49,722 nucleotides of DNA from assembly GCA_003670735.1 (NCBI GenBank), contig QWQU01000004.1:1-49722 (forward strand), read 5' to 3'. The DNA comes from Chloroflexota bacterium. Lineage in GTDB: Bacteria; Chloroflexota; Dehalococcoidia; UBA2979. Shown piece by piece: positions 18,060 through 26,784 of the stretch. A program made the translations under genes and the position numbers. The notes under the pieces are model-generated. The model saw only the letters and a program-made list of their open reading frames with translations, made no database searches and was not told the origin of the DNA. The stretch's first letter is position 1; every line of letters begins with the position of its first letter.

Positions 18060-18835
18060 CCGCGCTGCTCGTTGCGTAGTCCGCGCGCGAAGCGCAACAG
18101 CCGACGTACACGCCACAACAGCACAGCAGGCGATGTCCCCGAGCGTCGAGGCAACGCCGCGAGCGTACGCAGCTGCTCACCAAAGTTTGCGAGCACCGGC
18201 TCACCGTGACCGCAGCAGCCGATGCTCGGCGCGCGCTCCCCGAAGATGCGCATCGTTTCGAGGTACTGTCGGTCGTCCGAGTTGATGAACTTGAGCGAGC
18301 GCGCCAGCCCATCGTTGTGACTGATCACGAGGTCGCCGACGAACGCCACGTCGCGTGCCGTATCAAGGAAGCAGTACGAACCGGGCGTATGTCCTGGCGT
18401 TGGGATCGCGAGCAATCCCGGCACAACCTCGAACTCGCCGTCGAGCACGCGATCGATCCGCGGGAGCGGTGGCATGCGCCGTCGCATCATGCGTCGCATC
18501 AGCCAGCTCATCGGTCCGCGCTTCGAGGTCATCGAGACGCGCCAGCCCTCGCTGTCCTGCTTCGCGTCCCCCGAGCCGATCACGACCGGTACCCCGAGGT
18601 GTTCCCGCAGGCCCTCCGCTGCGCCGGAGTGGTCCGGGTGCGAGTGCGTCAGCAGCACCATCGAGAGGTGGCGTCCGGGCACGGTCGCCGCGAGTTCTGC
18701 CTCGATTGCGTCGAGGCTGGGCGCGAAGCCGGTGTCGATCAGCACGAGCTGACCGTCGGCGGCCTCCACGAGGTATACGTTGCTGCCTCGGGTGCCTTCG
18801 AGGCGCCAGATGCCCGGAACGACGACGCTGGCCAT
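18056..18835 (-). CDS. Metallo-beta-lactamase-fold hydrolase
   Basis: 259 aa from an ATG preceded by GGGAGGCCAC. The di-metal site is complete: THSHPDHSG (HxHxDH), GHTPGS with the third His, an Asp in VAFVGDLVISH, and a late His in CCGHGEPV. This is the glyoxalase-II-like/MBL-fold group whose members hydrolyse thioesters, lactones or phosphodiesters. A basic stretch (MRRMMRRRMPP) sits between the metal motifs. The substrate is unknown. It is divergent to the ilv leader, with about 90 bp between the two start codons. Confidence 0.88.
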   Translation of the reverse strand: MASVVVPGIWRLEGTRGSNVYLVEAADGQLVLIDTGFAPSLDAIEAELAATVPGRHLSMVLLTHSHPDHSGAAEGLREHLGVPVVIGSGDAKQDSEGWRVSMTSKRGPMSWLMRRMMRRRMPPLPRIDRVLDGEFEVVPGLLAIPTPGHTPGSYCFLDTARDVAFVGDLVISHNDGLARSLKFINSDDRQYLETMRIFGERAPSIGCCGHGEPVLANFGEQLRTLAALPRRSGTSPAVLLWRVRRLLRFARGLRNEQRG

Positions 18836-18886
18836 GTGGCCTCCCTGGACCGAGGGTAGGGGTACCCCGAATTCGTCGATTCGAGG

Positions 18887-18916
18887 TTGACGCGGTTGGG
18901 CTCCAGCGCCAATACT
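18887..18916 (+). promoter_or_regulatory. Candidate promoter of the ilv operon
   Basis: TTGACG at 18887-18892 and AATACT at 18911-18916 are separated by 18 nt. The predicted transcription start (about 18922-18925) falls almost at the ATG of the leader peptide (18926), so the leader would be translated from a leaderless or nearly leaderless mRNA. Confidence 0.55.
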
Positions 18917-18925
18917 GTCCTCGTT

Positions 18926-19018
18926 ATGGCGAACACCATTCTCTCCCGCCAGACCTCTGAGGCCGCTCGCACCGCCGAGCAGGGCCTGCTCGGCATCTCC
19001 GTACTCGTACTTACCTAG
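18926..19018 (+). CDS. Branched-chain amino acid leader peptide (attenuator) of ilvBN
   Basis: A 30-codon ORF too short for the track, with no Shine-Dalgarno but placed at the predicted transcription start. Its last ten residues are LLGISVLVLT: seven of these ten codons are Leu, Ile or Val, and they include GTA (twice) and CTT, which look uncommon in this GC-rich window. The ORF ends in TAG immediately before a hairpin pair. Within the ORF lies a 9+9 bp inverted repeat (18975-18993) that could act as a pause hairpin. This is the classical layout of a Trp/Ilv-type ribosome-mediated attenuator: ribosome stalling at Leu/Ile/Val codons would favour read-through into ilvB. Confidence 0.82.
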   Translation: MANTILSRQTSEAARTAEQGLLGISVLVLT

Positions 19019-19054
19019 GCGGCGCGTGCGGCTAGAGGCCGCGCTCGTCGCCTA
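19016..19054 (+). promoter_or_regulatory. Pre-terminator hairpin of the ilv attenuator
   Basis: TAGGCG (containing the leader stop codon) pairs with CGCCTA at 19049-19054. A GCGGC/GCCGC stem lies inside. A ribosome at the stop codon would cover the 5' arm, whereas one stalled on the LVL codons would leave it free. This is the position expected of the alternative structure in an attenuator. Confidence 0.6.
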
Positions 19055-19056
19055 TC

Positions 19057-19080
19057 ACGGCCCGCCTCTGCGGGCCGTTT
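19057..19080 (+). terminator. Attenuator terminator before ilvB
   Basis: A perfect 9-bp GC-rich stem (ACGGCCCGC / GCGGGCCGT) with a 4-nt CTCT loop, followed by TTTGCGT. It lies 38 nt after the leader stop codon and 62 nt before the ilvB start. The T-run is short, as is common in GC-rich genomes. Confidence 0.75.
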
Positions 19081-19142
19081 GCGTGTCTCAACCAGCCAAA
19101 CGCGGATAGAGCCCCAGCGGCAGAACGAACCAGGAGACCGGC

Positions 19143-20840
19143 ATGCAGATCAGTGGCGCCGACATCGTCCTCGAAAGCCTGAAGAAGCTCGGTATCGACA
19201 CCGTCTTCGGCTACCCCGGCGGCGTGGTACTGCCCCTGTACGACCGCTTCCCGTTCCACCCTGAGGTGCGGCACATCCTCGTCCGCCACGAGCAGGCCGG
19301 TGGCCACGCCGCTGACGGCTACGCCCGCGCCTCCGGGAAGCTGGGCTGCGCCCTGGCGACCTCGGGCCCTGGTGCCACCAACCTGGTGACGGCCATCGCG
19401 AACGCGCAGATGGACTCCGTGCCGACGCTGTTCATCACTGGCAACGTCGCCCGCAGCCTGCTCGGCCGTGACGGCTTCCAGGAGGCCGACATCACCGGCA
19501 TCACGACCCCGATCGTGAAGCACAACTACCTCGTCATGCGTGTCGAGGACCTCGCGTACACCTTCGCCGAGGCAGCCTTCATCGCTACGACGGGTCGCCC
19601 CGGCCCGGTGCACATCGACATCCCGAAGGACGTCTTCACCGACCTCGCCGAGTTCGAGTGGCCCGAGGAAGTCTCGATCCGTGGCTACCAGCCGTCGCCG
19701 CGCGTCGACATGACGGCGGTCGCTGACGCGGCCGCGATCATCGATGCCGCCGACAAGCCGATCATCCTCGCCGGCCACGGCGTGATCCTGTCACGCGCGC
19801 ACGAGGAGCTGAAGGCGTTCGCCGAGAAGACCGGCATTCCGGTGCTGAACACGCTGCTCGGCCTGGGCAGCATCCCGCGTGACCACGCGCTGTCCTACGG
19901 CATGCTCGGCATGCACGGCTCGTACGAGGCCAACCATGCCGCCTCGAACGCCGACGTGATCATTGGCATCGGCAACCGCATGGACGACCGCGCGCTGGGT
20001 CGCTTTGCGGACTTCAACCCGACCGCCAAGATCGTGCACATCGACATCGATGCCGCCGAGCACGGCAAGAACATCAACACCATCGCGCCGCTGCTGGGCG
20101 ACGCGAAGTCAGTGCTGCAGGCGCTGATTCCTGCGGTTGCGCAGAACACGCACACCGAGTGGCTGCGCTGGATGGACGACATGCGAGCGGAGCACGCGCA
20201 CTCGATGGCGATCCCGTCGGGACCGGGGCTCTCCGTGCAGCAGATCTGCGCGAGCATCTCAGAGGTGAATGGCGACGAGGTGATCATTGTCACCGACGTC
20301 GGTCAGCACCAGATGTGGGCCGCGCAGCATGTGAAGTTCAGCTTCCCGTACCAGCTGATTACCTCGGGTGGTCTCGGCACGATGGGCTTCGGCGCACCGG
20401 CCGCGATGGGCGCGCAGGTCGCGTGTCCGGACAAGGCCGTGTGGGCGATCGTCGGTGACGGCGGCTTCCAGATGACGATGCAAGAGCTCGCGACGATGGT
20501 CGATGAGCACCTGCCCGTGAAGATCGCGATCATGAACAACGGCTACCTCGGCATGGTTCGCCAGTGGCAAGAGCTGTTCTACAAGGACAACTACGTCTCG
20601 GTGCAGATCTCGCAGCCGGACTTCGTGAAGATCGCGGAGGCCTACGGCATCCTCGGCTTCCGCGTCACGGACAAGGACCAGGTGGACGACGCCATCCGTC
20701 GCGCAAACGAGCACCCGGGCCCCGTGCTGATCGACTTCCAGGTCGAGGCCGAGGACAACGTGTGGCCGATGGTGCCCGCGGGTGCCTCGCTGAGCGAAAC
20801 TGTCGAGGCTCCGCGCACGCAGCAGGAAGTGAGCCGATGA
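19143..20840 (+). CDS. ilvB: Acetolactate synthase, large (catalytic) subunit
   Basis: 565 aa, the normal length, with AGGAG before the ATG. This thiamine-diphosphate enzyme condenses two pyruvates to acetolactate (valine, leucine) or pyruvate with 2-oxobutyrate (isoleucine). The catalytic Glu is in RHEQAGGHAADGYARASG (~residue 50), SGPGATNLVT follows, and the ThDP/Mg motif is GDGGFQMTMQELAT...NNGYLG near residues 440-475. It is the first structural gene after the attenuator and overlaps ilvN by 4 nt. IlvC and IlvD, the next enzymes, are not in this window. Confidence 0.97.
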   Translation: MQISGADIVLESLKKLGIDTVFGYPGGVVLPLYDRFPFHPEVRHILVRHEQAGGHAADGYARASGKLGCALATSGPGATNLVTAIANAQMDSVPTLFITGNVARSLLGRDGFQEADITGITTPIVKHNYLVMRVEDLAYTFAEAAFIATTGRPGPVHIDIPKDVFTDLAEFEWPEEVSIRGYQPSPRVDMTAVADAAAIIDAADKPIILAGHGVILSRAHEELKAFAEKTGIPVLNTLLGLGSIPRDHALSYGMLGMHGSYEANHAASNADVIIGIGNRMDDRALGRFADFNPTAKIVHIDIDAAEHGKNINTIAPLLGDAKSVLQALIPAVAQNTHTEWLRWMDDMRAEHAHSMAIPSGPGLSVQQICASISEVNGDEVIIVTDVGQHQMWAAQHVKFSFPYQLITSGGLGTMGFGAPAAMGAQVACPDKAVWAIVGDGGFQMTMQELATMVDEHLPVKIAIMNNGYLGMVRQWQELFYKDNYVSVQISQPDFVKIAEAYGILGFRVTDKDQVDDAIRRANEHPGPVLIDFQVEAEDNVWPMVPAGASLSETVEAPRTQQEVSR

Positions 20841-21412
20841 AGCACACCATGGTCGCGTTGGTCGAGGACCGTCCCGGCGTCTTGAACCGAGTCGCCTCGC
20901 TGTTCCGGCGTCGTGGCTTCAACATCGACTCGCTCGCGGTCGGTACGACCGAGGAGACCGGTGTCTCGCGCATGACGATCGTCCTCGACGGTGCCGAGGG
21001 CATCGTCGAGCAGGTCGAGAAGCAGCTCTACAAGCTGATCGACGTGATCAAGGTTGCTGACCTCACGAACGCTGAGGCGGTCGTGCGCGAGCTAGCGCTG
21101 GTGAAGGTGCGCTGCTCCACGGCGCAGCGTGCCGAGTTGATCGACCTCGTCGAGATCTTCCGCGGCCACGTCGTGGACGTCGGCCCCCAGCACCTGATGG
21201 TGGAGCTCGCCGCTGAGGGCGAGCGCATGGATGCCTTCCTGAAGAACCTCGAGGGCTACGGCATCCTCGAGCTCGTGCGCACCGGTCGGATCGGCATGAT
21301 CCGCGGCTCGGAGACGACCGCCGTACATCAGGTCGAAAGCGACGAGGCCGCGCTCTTCCACATGGAGTCAGGCCGGTTGCCGGAAGGCGACCTGCCGTTC
21401 GTCAGCGACTAG
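20837..21412 (+). CDS. ilvN: Acetolactate synthase, small (regulatory) subunit
   Basis: The true start is the ATG at 20837 overlapping the ilvB stop (the track ORF from 20564 is extended antecedent frame). 191 aa: an N-terminal ACT domain (VALVEDRPGVLNRVASLFRRRGFNIDSL, cut here for the typical GVLNRV and NIDSL motifs) and a C-terminal ALS_ss_C domain (RAELIDLVEIFRGHVVDVG). The ACT dimer binds valine and confers feedback inhibition on IlvB. A slightly extended tail (ESGRLPEGDLPFVSD) follows the second domain. Confidence 0.96.
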   Translation: MKHTMVALVEDRPGVLNRVASLFRRRGFNIDSLAVGTTEETGVSRMTIVLDGAEGIVEQVEKQLYKLIDVIKVADLTNAEAVVRELALVKVRCSTAQRAELIDLVEIFRGHVVDVGPQHLMVELAAEGERMDAFLKNLEGYGILELVRTGRIGMIRGSETTAVHQVESDEAALFHMESGRLPEGDLPFVSD

Positions 21413-21692
21413 TTCGTCGAAATAGTTCGGCGCGCAGGATGCGCGCCAGAGGGAGCCCCGTGAGCCACTCGTTCTTCCGCACTGCACCGGAAGTACGCCC
21501 CGTACGTCTGTACGGAGGAACGATCGCGCGTGCGGCCGCCAGTCACTGGCGGCCGTTGCTGCGCTCGACTCGCTCACTGACGCCACTCTGCGCGCAGCTC
21601 GGACTCGCGCTTCCTCGGCCCTCCTCCGCTGCAGAGCGGATGGGAGGGCTGTCCGAACCTGGAACCATCGAGCACAGCACGAGGAACGACCA
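21413..21692 (+). promoter_or_regulatory. Structured leader region between ilvN and leuA
   Basis: 280 nt without a recognised gene but with four perfect or near-perfect hairpins: 21429-21447 (8 bp, 3-nt loop), 21500-21515 (6 bp), 21533-21555 (9 bp) and 21618-21649 (7+6 bp with a 2-nt bulge). None is followed by a T-run. A GTG at 21460 with GAGGGAG upstream opens a 78-codon frame ending at 21696, overlapping the leuA ATG as ATGA. Its middle is Leu-rich (seven Leu codons within about 22 residues, just before the last hairpin). It is either a leader ORF coupled to leuA or an untranslated regulatory leader. Confidence 0.5.
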
Positions 21693-23234
21693 ATGACCGA
21701 GAAGCTCTACATCTTTGACACCACGCTGCGCGACGGCGAGCAGTCCGCCGGCATCGGCTTCACCATCGAAGACAAAGTCGAGATTGCGCGCGCGCTGCAG
21801 CGCATGAATGTCGACATCATCGAGGCGGGCTTCCCCGTTTCCTCGCCGGGTGACCTCGAGGCCGTCTCGCGCATCGCGCGCGAGATTAAGGGCCCGATCA
21901 TTGCCGGCCTCGCGCGCGCTGCCGCTGGTGACATCGACGCTTGCTGGGAGGCGGTGCGCCACGCAGAGACGCCGCGCATCCACGTCTTCATCTCGACCAG
22001 TGACGTGCACATGGCGAACCAGCTGCGCAAGAACAAGGAAGACGTGATCGAGATGGTGCGCGCCGCCGTCTCGCGCGCTGCCAGTTACACCTCGGACGTC
22101 GAGTTCTCGCCGATGGACGCCTCGCGTTCCGACCGCGACTTCATCTTCCAGGTGCTGGAAGCTGCGATCGAAGAGGGCGCGACCACGCTCAACATCCCTG
22201 ACACCGTGGGCTACGCGATCCCAGCTGAATTTGGTCAGCTGGTCGCGGATATCATGAATCGTGTGAAGGGCATCGAGAAGACTCGCATCTCCGTGCACTG
22301 CCACAACGACCTCGGCATGGCGACGGCGAACTCGCTGGCCGGCGTGCTGAACGGCGCGCGGCAGGTCGAGGGCGCGATCAACGGCATTGGCGAGCGCGCC
22401 GGCAATACCGCCATCGAAGAGATCATCATGGCCGTGCGCACGCGCCCGGACTTCCTGGGCGTGCACACCGATGTGAACACGAAGGAGATCTACGCCACCA
22501 GCCGTCTGGTCGAGCGTGTCTCCGGCATGGCCGTGCAGTCGAACAAGGCGATTGTCGGCAAGAACGCCTTCCGCCACTCCTCTGGCATCCATCAGGACGG
22601 CGTCCTGAAGATGCGTGAGACATACGAGATCATTAACCCCGCCGACGTCGGCGCCCCGACCACCGGTGGCATCGTGCTGACCAAGGTCTCCGGCCGCCAC
22701 GGCCTGCGTGCCCGCCTCGACGAGCTGGGGGCGCAGCTCACCGACGAGGAGTTCGAGCGCGTCTTCGAGTCCTTCAAGGAGGTCGCCGACCATCGCGACG
22801 AGGTGGACGACCGCGATCTGGAGGCCATCCTGGCTGAGCAGACCTCGGTGCAAGCGGCTGAGCAGTGGGTCCTCGACCTGGTGCAGGTCTCGGCCGGCGA
22901 CCGCACGTCGCCGACCGCCACCGTGCGCATCATTGGCCCGGACGGGGTCGCCCACGAGGACGCTGCCATCGGCTCCGGCCCAGTGGATGCCATCTACCAG
23001 GTCATTAACCGGGTGATGGGCGTGCAGAACGAGCTGACCGAGTTCTCCGTGAAGTCGGTCACTGAAGGTATCGACGCCCAGGGCGAGGTCACGATTCGCA
23101 TCGAGGCCGAGGGCGGGTCGTACACTGGCCGGGCTGCCGACACGGACATCCTCGTGGCCAGCGCCCGCGCCTACCTGCACGCGCTGAATCGCTATCTGAA
23201 CGCCGTCCAGCCTCGAGTCACCACCACGGCCTAA
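21693..23234 (+). CDS. leuA: 2-isopropylmalate synthase
   Basis: 513 aa, typical bacterial length, with GAGGA before the ATG. It condenses acetyl-CoA with 2-oxoisovalerate, the first committed step to leucine. The DRE-TIM metallolyase barrel shows [12 protein letters not shown] at the N-terminus, [18 protein letters not shown] near residue 200, [14 protein letters not shown], and SGIHQDG in the linker. The C-terminal LeuA dimer domain (residues ~380-500, ending in [20 protein letters not shown]) is the leucine-feedback site. It is the third structural gene of the ilvBN-leuACD set. Confidence 0.97.
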   Translation: MTEKLYIFDTTLRDGEQSAGIGFTIEDKVEIARALQRMNVDIIEAGFPVSSPGDLEAVSRIAREIKGPIIAGLARAAAGDIDACWEAVRHAETPRIHVFISTSDVHMANQLRKNKEDVIEMVRAAVSRAASYTSDVEFSPMDASRSDRDFIFQVLEAAIEEGATTLNIPDTVGYAIPAEFGQLVADIMNRVKGIEKTRISVHCHNDLGMATANSLAGVLNGARQVEGAINGIGERAGNTAIEEIIMAVRTRPDFLGVHTDVNTKEIYATSRLVERVSGMAVQSNKAIVGKNAFRHSSGIHQDGVLKMRETYEIINPADVGAPTTGGIVLTKVSGRHGLRARLDELGAQLTDEEFERVFESFKEVADHRDEVDDRDLEAILAEQTSVQAAEQWVLDLVQVSAGDRTSPTATVRIIGPDGVAHEDAAIGSGPVDAIYQVINRVMGVQNELTEFSVKSVTEGIDAQGEVTIRIEAEGGSYTGRAADTDILVASARAYLHALNRYLNAVQPRVTTTA

Positions 23235-23275
23235 CGCCGTTCGACATACATACAATCAAGTTCGAGGGGGAACCG

Positions 23276-24682
23276 ATGCCAAAGACGATGACCGAGAAGA
23301 TCTGGGAGCAGCACCTGGTACGGCAAGAAGCCGGCCTGCCTGACCTGCTCTACATCGACCTGCACCTGGTGCACGAGGTGACCTCGCCCCAGGCGTTCGA
23401 GTCGCTCCGCATGACCGGCCGCACCGTGCGCCGCCCGGACCTCACAGTCTCGACGGTCGACCACAACGTGCCGACCTTCGGCCGTGAGTTGCCGAACCCG
23501 GATCCGCTGTCCGCTCAGCAGATCGACACGCTGCGCGACAACTGCAACGAGTTCGGTATCCCGTTGTTCGACGTCTTCGATGCCCGCCAGGGCATCGTCC
23601 ACGTCATTGGCCCGGAGCAGGGCCTGACCCAGCCCGGCCTGATCATCGTCTGCGGTGACTCGCACACGGCCACGCACGGCGCGTTCGGCGCGCTCGCGTT
23701 CGGCATCGGCACCTCTGAGGTCGAGCATGTGCTCGCGACCCAGACGCTGCTGCAGGCGCCGCCGAAGACCATGTCGGTCGAGGTGAACGGCAAGCTGAAC
23801 GTCGGCGTCACCGCGAAGGACGTCATCCTCGCGATCATCAACAAGATCGGCGTCGACGGCGGCATCGGCCACGTCATCGAGTACCGCGGCGAAGTGATCC
23901 GCGACCTCTCGGTGGAAGGCCGGATGACGATCTGCAACATGTCGATCGAGGGTGGCGCGCGCGCCGGCCTCGTCGCACCGGACGAGAAGACGTTCGAGTA
24001 CCTTAAGGGTCGCCACTTCGCCCCGCAGGGCGAGGCGTGGGATGAGGCCGTCGCCGCCTGGAAGCTGCTGCCGACGGACGAGGGCGCGGTCTTCGACAAG
24101 GTGGTCGTCCTCGACGGCAACACGATTGAGCCGCACGTCACCTGGGGCACGACCCCGGCGCAGTCCGTCCCGATCTCCGGCGTCGTCCCGGACCCCGATG
24201 AGGCGATCAGCCCCTCGGCCCGCGAGACTGCGCACCGCGCGCTCCAGTACATGGACCTCAAGGCCGGCACGCCTATTCAGTCGATCGCGATCGACCGTGT
24301 GTTCCTCGGCTCCTGCACGAACTCGCGCATCGAGGACCTGCGAGCGGCCGCCAAGGTCGTCCAGGGCCAGAAGGTCGCGAAGACCGTGAGCGCGATGGTC
24401 GTGCCCGGCTCTGGCCTCGTGAAGCTGCAGGCCGAGCGCGAAGGTCTCGACCAGATCTTCAAGGACGCGGGCTTCGAGTGGCGTGACGCGGGCTGCTCGA
24501 TGTGCCTGGCCATGAACCCGGACATCCTGCTGCCGGGTGAGCGCTGCGCCTCGACCTCGAACCGCAACTTCGAGGGTCGTCAGGGTGCCGGTGGTCGCAC
24601 GCACCTCGTGAGCCCGGAGATGGCGGTTGCTGCCGCGATCGCCGGTCACTTCGTCGACATCCGCGACATCGTCGGCAAGTAA
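23276..24682 (+). CDS. leuC: 3-isopropylmalate dehydratase, large subunit
   Basis: 468 aa, standard length, with GAGGGGG before the ATG. This aconitase-family enzyme isomerises 2- to 3-isopropylmalate, and also citramalate to 3-methylmalate in the CimA route. Visible are the substrate region [26 protein letters not shown], and the three 4Fe-4S cysteines in [11 protein letters not shown] and [12 protein letters not shown]. The N-terminus (EKIWEQHLV) matches the LeuC family. A 41-nt gap separates it from leuA; leuD follows after 13 nt. Confidence 0.97.
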   Translation: MPKTMTEKIWEQHLVRQEAGLPDLLYIDLHLVHEVTSPQAFESLRMTGRTVRRPDLTVSTVDHNVPTFGRELPNPDPLSAQQIDTLRDNCNEFGIPLFDVFDARQGIVHVIGPEQGLTQPGLIIVCGDSHTATHGAFGALAFGIGTSEVEHVLATQTLLQAPPKTMSVEVNGKLNVGVTAKDVILAIINKIGVDGGIGHVIEYRGEVIRDLSVEGRMTICNMSIEGGARAGLVAPDEKTFEYLKGRHFAPQGEAWDEAVAAWKLLPTDEGAVFDKVVVLDGNTIEPHVTWGTTPAQSVPISGVVPDPDEAISPSARETAHRALQYMDLKAGTPIQSIAIDRVFLGSCTNSRIEDLRAAAKVVQGQKVAKTVSAMVVPGSGLVKLQAEREGLDQIFKDAGFEWRDAGCSMCLAMNPDILLPGERCASTSNRNFEGRQGAGGRTHLVSPEMAVAAAIAGHFVDIRDIVGK

Positions 24683-24695
24683 GGGAGACACAGCC

Positions 24696-25304
24696 ATGGA
24701 GAAGGTTCAGGACATCATCGGCAACGCCATCCCGCTGAACCGTGCGGATGTCGACACCGACCAGATCATGCCGAAGCAGTTCCTGAAGCGCATCGAGCGC
24801 TCCGGGTTCGGCCCGTTCACGTTCTTCGACTGGCGCAAGGACCCGGACTTCGTCCTGAACAACCCGTCCTACGCCAACGCGCCGATCCTGCTGGCGCAGC
24901 AGAACTTTGGCTGCGGCTCGTCGCGCGAGCACGCGCCTTGGGGCCTCGAGGACATGGGTATCAAGGCGATCATCGCGCCGTCGTTTGGAGACATCTTCCG
25001 CACCAACTGCTCGAAGCTTGGTCTGCTGACGATCGCGCTCGCGCAGGAGGACATCGACTTCATGATGGCCCGTGCCGAGGAGCTCCCCGGCGGCCAGATC
25101 ATCGTGAGCCTGCAGAACCAGACGGTCGGCATCGCCGGGTCAGACTGGACGCGCAAGTTCGACATCGACCCATTCATCAAGCACAACCTGCTGAACGGCC
25201 TGGACGACATCGGGCTCACGATGCAGCACGGTGATGACATCGCGGCATTCGAGGCGACGCGCTCGACGCGGCTCCCCGTGACCGTTGAGGCGGCCAAGGG
25301 CTGA
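24696..25304 (+). CDS. leuD: 3-isopropylmalate dehydratase, small subunit
   Basis: The ATG at 24696 with AAGGGAGA upstream gives 202 aa; the track adds 23 residues in frame. The swivel domain shows LNRADVDTDQIMPKQFL, the substrate-loop NFGCGSSREHAPW, and IIAPSFGDIFRTNC. It pairs with LeuC as a heterodimer. It ends the compact leu block; a strong inverted repeat lies 28 nt beyond its stop. Confidence 0.97.
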   Translation: MEKVQDIIGNAIPLNRADVDTDQIMPKQFLKRIERSGFGPFTFFDWRKDPDFVLNNPSYANAPILLAQQNFGCGSSREHAPWGLEDMGIKAIIAPSFGDIFRTNCSKLGLLTIALAQEDIDFMMARAEELPGGQIIVSLQNQTVGIAGSDWTRKFDIDPFIKHNLLNGLDDIGLTMQHGDDIAAFEATRSTRLPVTVEAAKG

Positions 25305-25321
25305 CGCTCGACGCATCTGCG

Positions 25322-26269
25322 TTGCTTACACGAGAACTCCGCGCGGCCATCCGCGCGGAGTTCTCTGATCTACGGCCTCGCGACTTCGAGGTGGCGCGCC
25401 TACTCGGCAGTGGCGAGTCGGCTGATGCCGTGCTCGTGCGTGACCTCGTCGTCCGCATCCCGCATCACCGGCTGCACGACACAAACCTCGAGGTCGAGGC
25501 GCGCGTCCTCGAGCTGCTCGAAGCACGCGCCGTGCCGAGCACGCCGCGCGGCGTACGAGTGCTGCTGGTGCGCGATGGTGCGCCGCTCGCGTTCGCGTAC
25601 CGCTACATCGACGGCCAGCCGTCGCACCTCGCGCATCTGCGCGGTGCGGCACGCGAGCGCTATGCGCGCGACCTCGGACGTTTCCTCGGTGCGCTGCACG
25701 CTGTCCCACGCGCGAGAGCACGCGAGGCTGGGCTCTCCGGTGCCAACCACTGGCGGGCGACGTACGTCCCACTGATCGAGGACTGCCGCCCGCATCTGCC
25801 TCGGGCGCTCCAAAGTGAGCTCGAACAGCTCGTCGTTCAGTTCGCGTCGCTGGTTGCCCGTACGCCGCGAGTGCTGGTGCATGGTGACGTGAGCGGCTTT
25901 CACACGCTGGTGCGAACCGATGGGGCACTGGCAGGGGTGATCGACTTCGGGGACGCCGCGATTGCGGACCCGGCCATCGACTTCGCGGGTGTGCTCAATC
26001 ACCACTCGCGAGCACTGCTGCGGCGGGCGCTGTCCTATTACGGGCGTGCGGTCGATCCCGAGGCGCTGCAGCGCGCCGAGTTCTTCATCGCCCTCGTGCC
26101 ACTGTTCACGATGCGCACGGCCGGCCTCGAAGGCGACGAGGCGACGCTCCGAGCGGCGATCGCTGACCTGCGCCGGAGGGTGAGGCGCGCGATGGCACGG
26201 GGCCCGGGTGAGCCGTACCATGCCCCGGGCGCTCCCGGCGCCGCCGCTGCCCGCAACGGACTGAGGTGA
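25322..26269 (+). CDS. Aminoglycoside-phosphotransferase-fold kinase
   Basis: Up to 315 aa, starting at a TTG with no clear Shine-Dalgarno; a GTG near 25392 is an alternative that would skip the inverted repeat. The fold is that of APH/choline-kinase-like enzymes: nucleotide loop LLGSGESADAVLV, a Lys-equivalent region VVRIP, hinge-like YRYIDGQP, catalytic HGDVSGFHTL (Asp kept, the usual downstream Asn is His), and metal-binding VIDFGDAAIADPAID. Such kinases phosphorylate antibiotics or small metabolites. The place between leuD and leuB gives no clear clue; nothing shows resistance function. Confidence 0.8.
   Translation: MLTRELRAAIRAEFSDLRPRDFEVARLLGSGESADAVLVRDLVVRIPHHRLHDTNLEVEARVLELLEARAVPSTPRGVRVLLVRDGAPLAFAYRYIDGQPSHLAHLRGAARERYARDLGRFLGALHAVPRARAREAGLSGANHWRATYVPLIEDCRPHLPRALQSELEQLVVQFASLVARTPRVLVHGDVSGFHTLVRTDGALAGVIDFGDAAIADPAIDFAGVLNHHSRALLRRALSYYGRAVDPEALQRAEFFIALVPLFTMRTAGLEGDEATLRAAIADLRRRVRRAMARGPGEPYHAPGAPGAAAARNGLR
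25332..25365. repeat. Perfect 15-bp inverted repeat at the start of the kinase-like gene
   Basis: GAGAACTCCGCGCGG and its exact reverse complement flank a 4-nt CCAT loop, 28 nt after the leuD stop. It is strong enough to be a terminator or attenuator for the leu operon, but no T-run follows, and it lies inside the open frame of the next gene, where it encodes RELRAAIRAEFS. Either it is a terminator and the gene starts later, or transcription passes through a hairpin at the gene's 5' end. Confidence 0.7.
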
Positions 26270-26272
26270 CTG

Positions 26273-26752
26273 ATGGTCTCGATGGTGACGGTCTATCTGT
26301 TCCTGCACATTCTCGGCGCGTTCATGATCGTGGGTGGTTCCACCCTCGGTGAAGGGCTGACCGCAGGGATGAAGCGTTCGACGAACGCGCACACGCTGCT
26401 GGCACTGAGCTCGGTGGCGTCACGCATTCCGATGATGACCGTGCCAGGTGCGCTGCTGGCGATCATTTTCGGCACGCTGATGATCCCGCTCTACGGCTTC
26501 AGCCACAGCGCGATCTGGATCAACATCTCCTACACGCTCTGGATCATCTCGGCGGTGCTGTCCGTCGCGGTGCTCGGCCCGGCGATGCGCAACATGCACG
26601 CGCTCGCGCAGCGTGACGCTGCTGCGGGCACCGAGGCGAGCGCGGAGCTGCTAGCTGCCGTGAAGTCGCCGCGCTTCGGCATGACGGTGCACACGCTCAG
26701 CCTTCTGGTGCTGATCTTCCTCGTATTGATGGTGTTCAAGCCGGGCAACTAG
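26273..26752 (+). CDS. Small four-helix integral membrane protein (DUF2269-like)
   Basis: 159 aa with GAGGTG before the ATG, 4 nt after the kinase stop. Four hydrophobic segments are visible: [50 protein letters not shown] and [14 protein letters not shown]. The first helix with FLHILGAFM resembles DUF2269 predicted membrane proteins, often near haem or transport genes. Function unknown. It is probably cotranscribed with the kinase-like gene and leuB. Confidence 0.75.
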   Translation: MVSMVTVYLFLHILGAFMIVGGSTLGEGLTAGMKRSTNAHTLLALSSVASRIPMMTVPGALLAIIFGTLMIPLYGFSHSAIWINISYTLWIISAVLSVAVLGPAMRNMHALAQRDAAAGTEASAELLAAVKSPRFGMTVHTLSLLVLIFLVLMVFKPGN

Positions 26753-26784
26753 CCCAATTCGAAACGCTGAGACAGGGGACTGCA

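Noticed and set aside
21655-21670. TGGAACC as a T-box antiterminator bulge before leuA
   Set aside because: Only the seven-base core fits; the rest of the T-box consensus, Stem I elements and a terminator are not visible.
21543-23255. 570-aa minus-strand ORF
   Set aside because: Antisense of leuA; runs of VDL/RDR residues typical of a complement frame.
23231-24697. 488-aa minus-strand ORF
   Set aside because: Antisense of leuC, which has all catalytic motifs.
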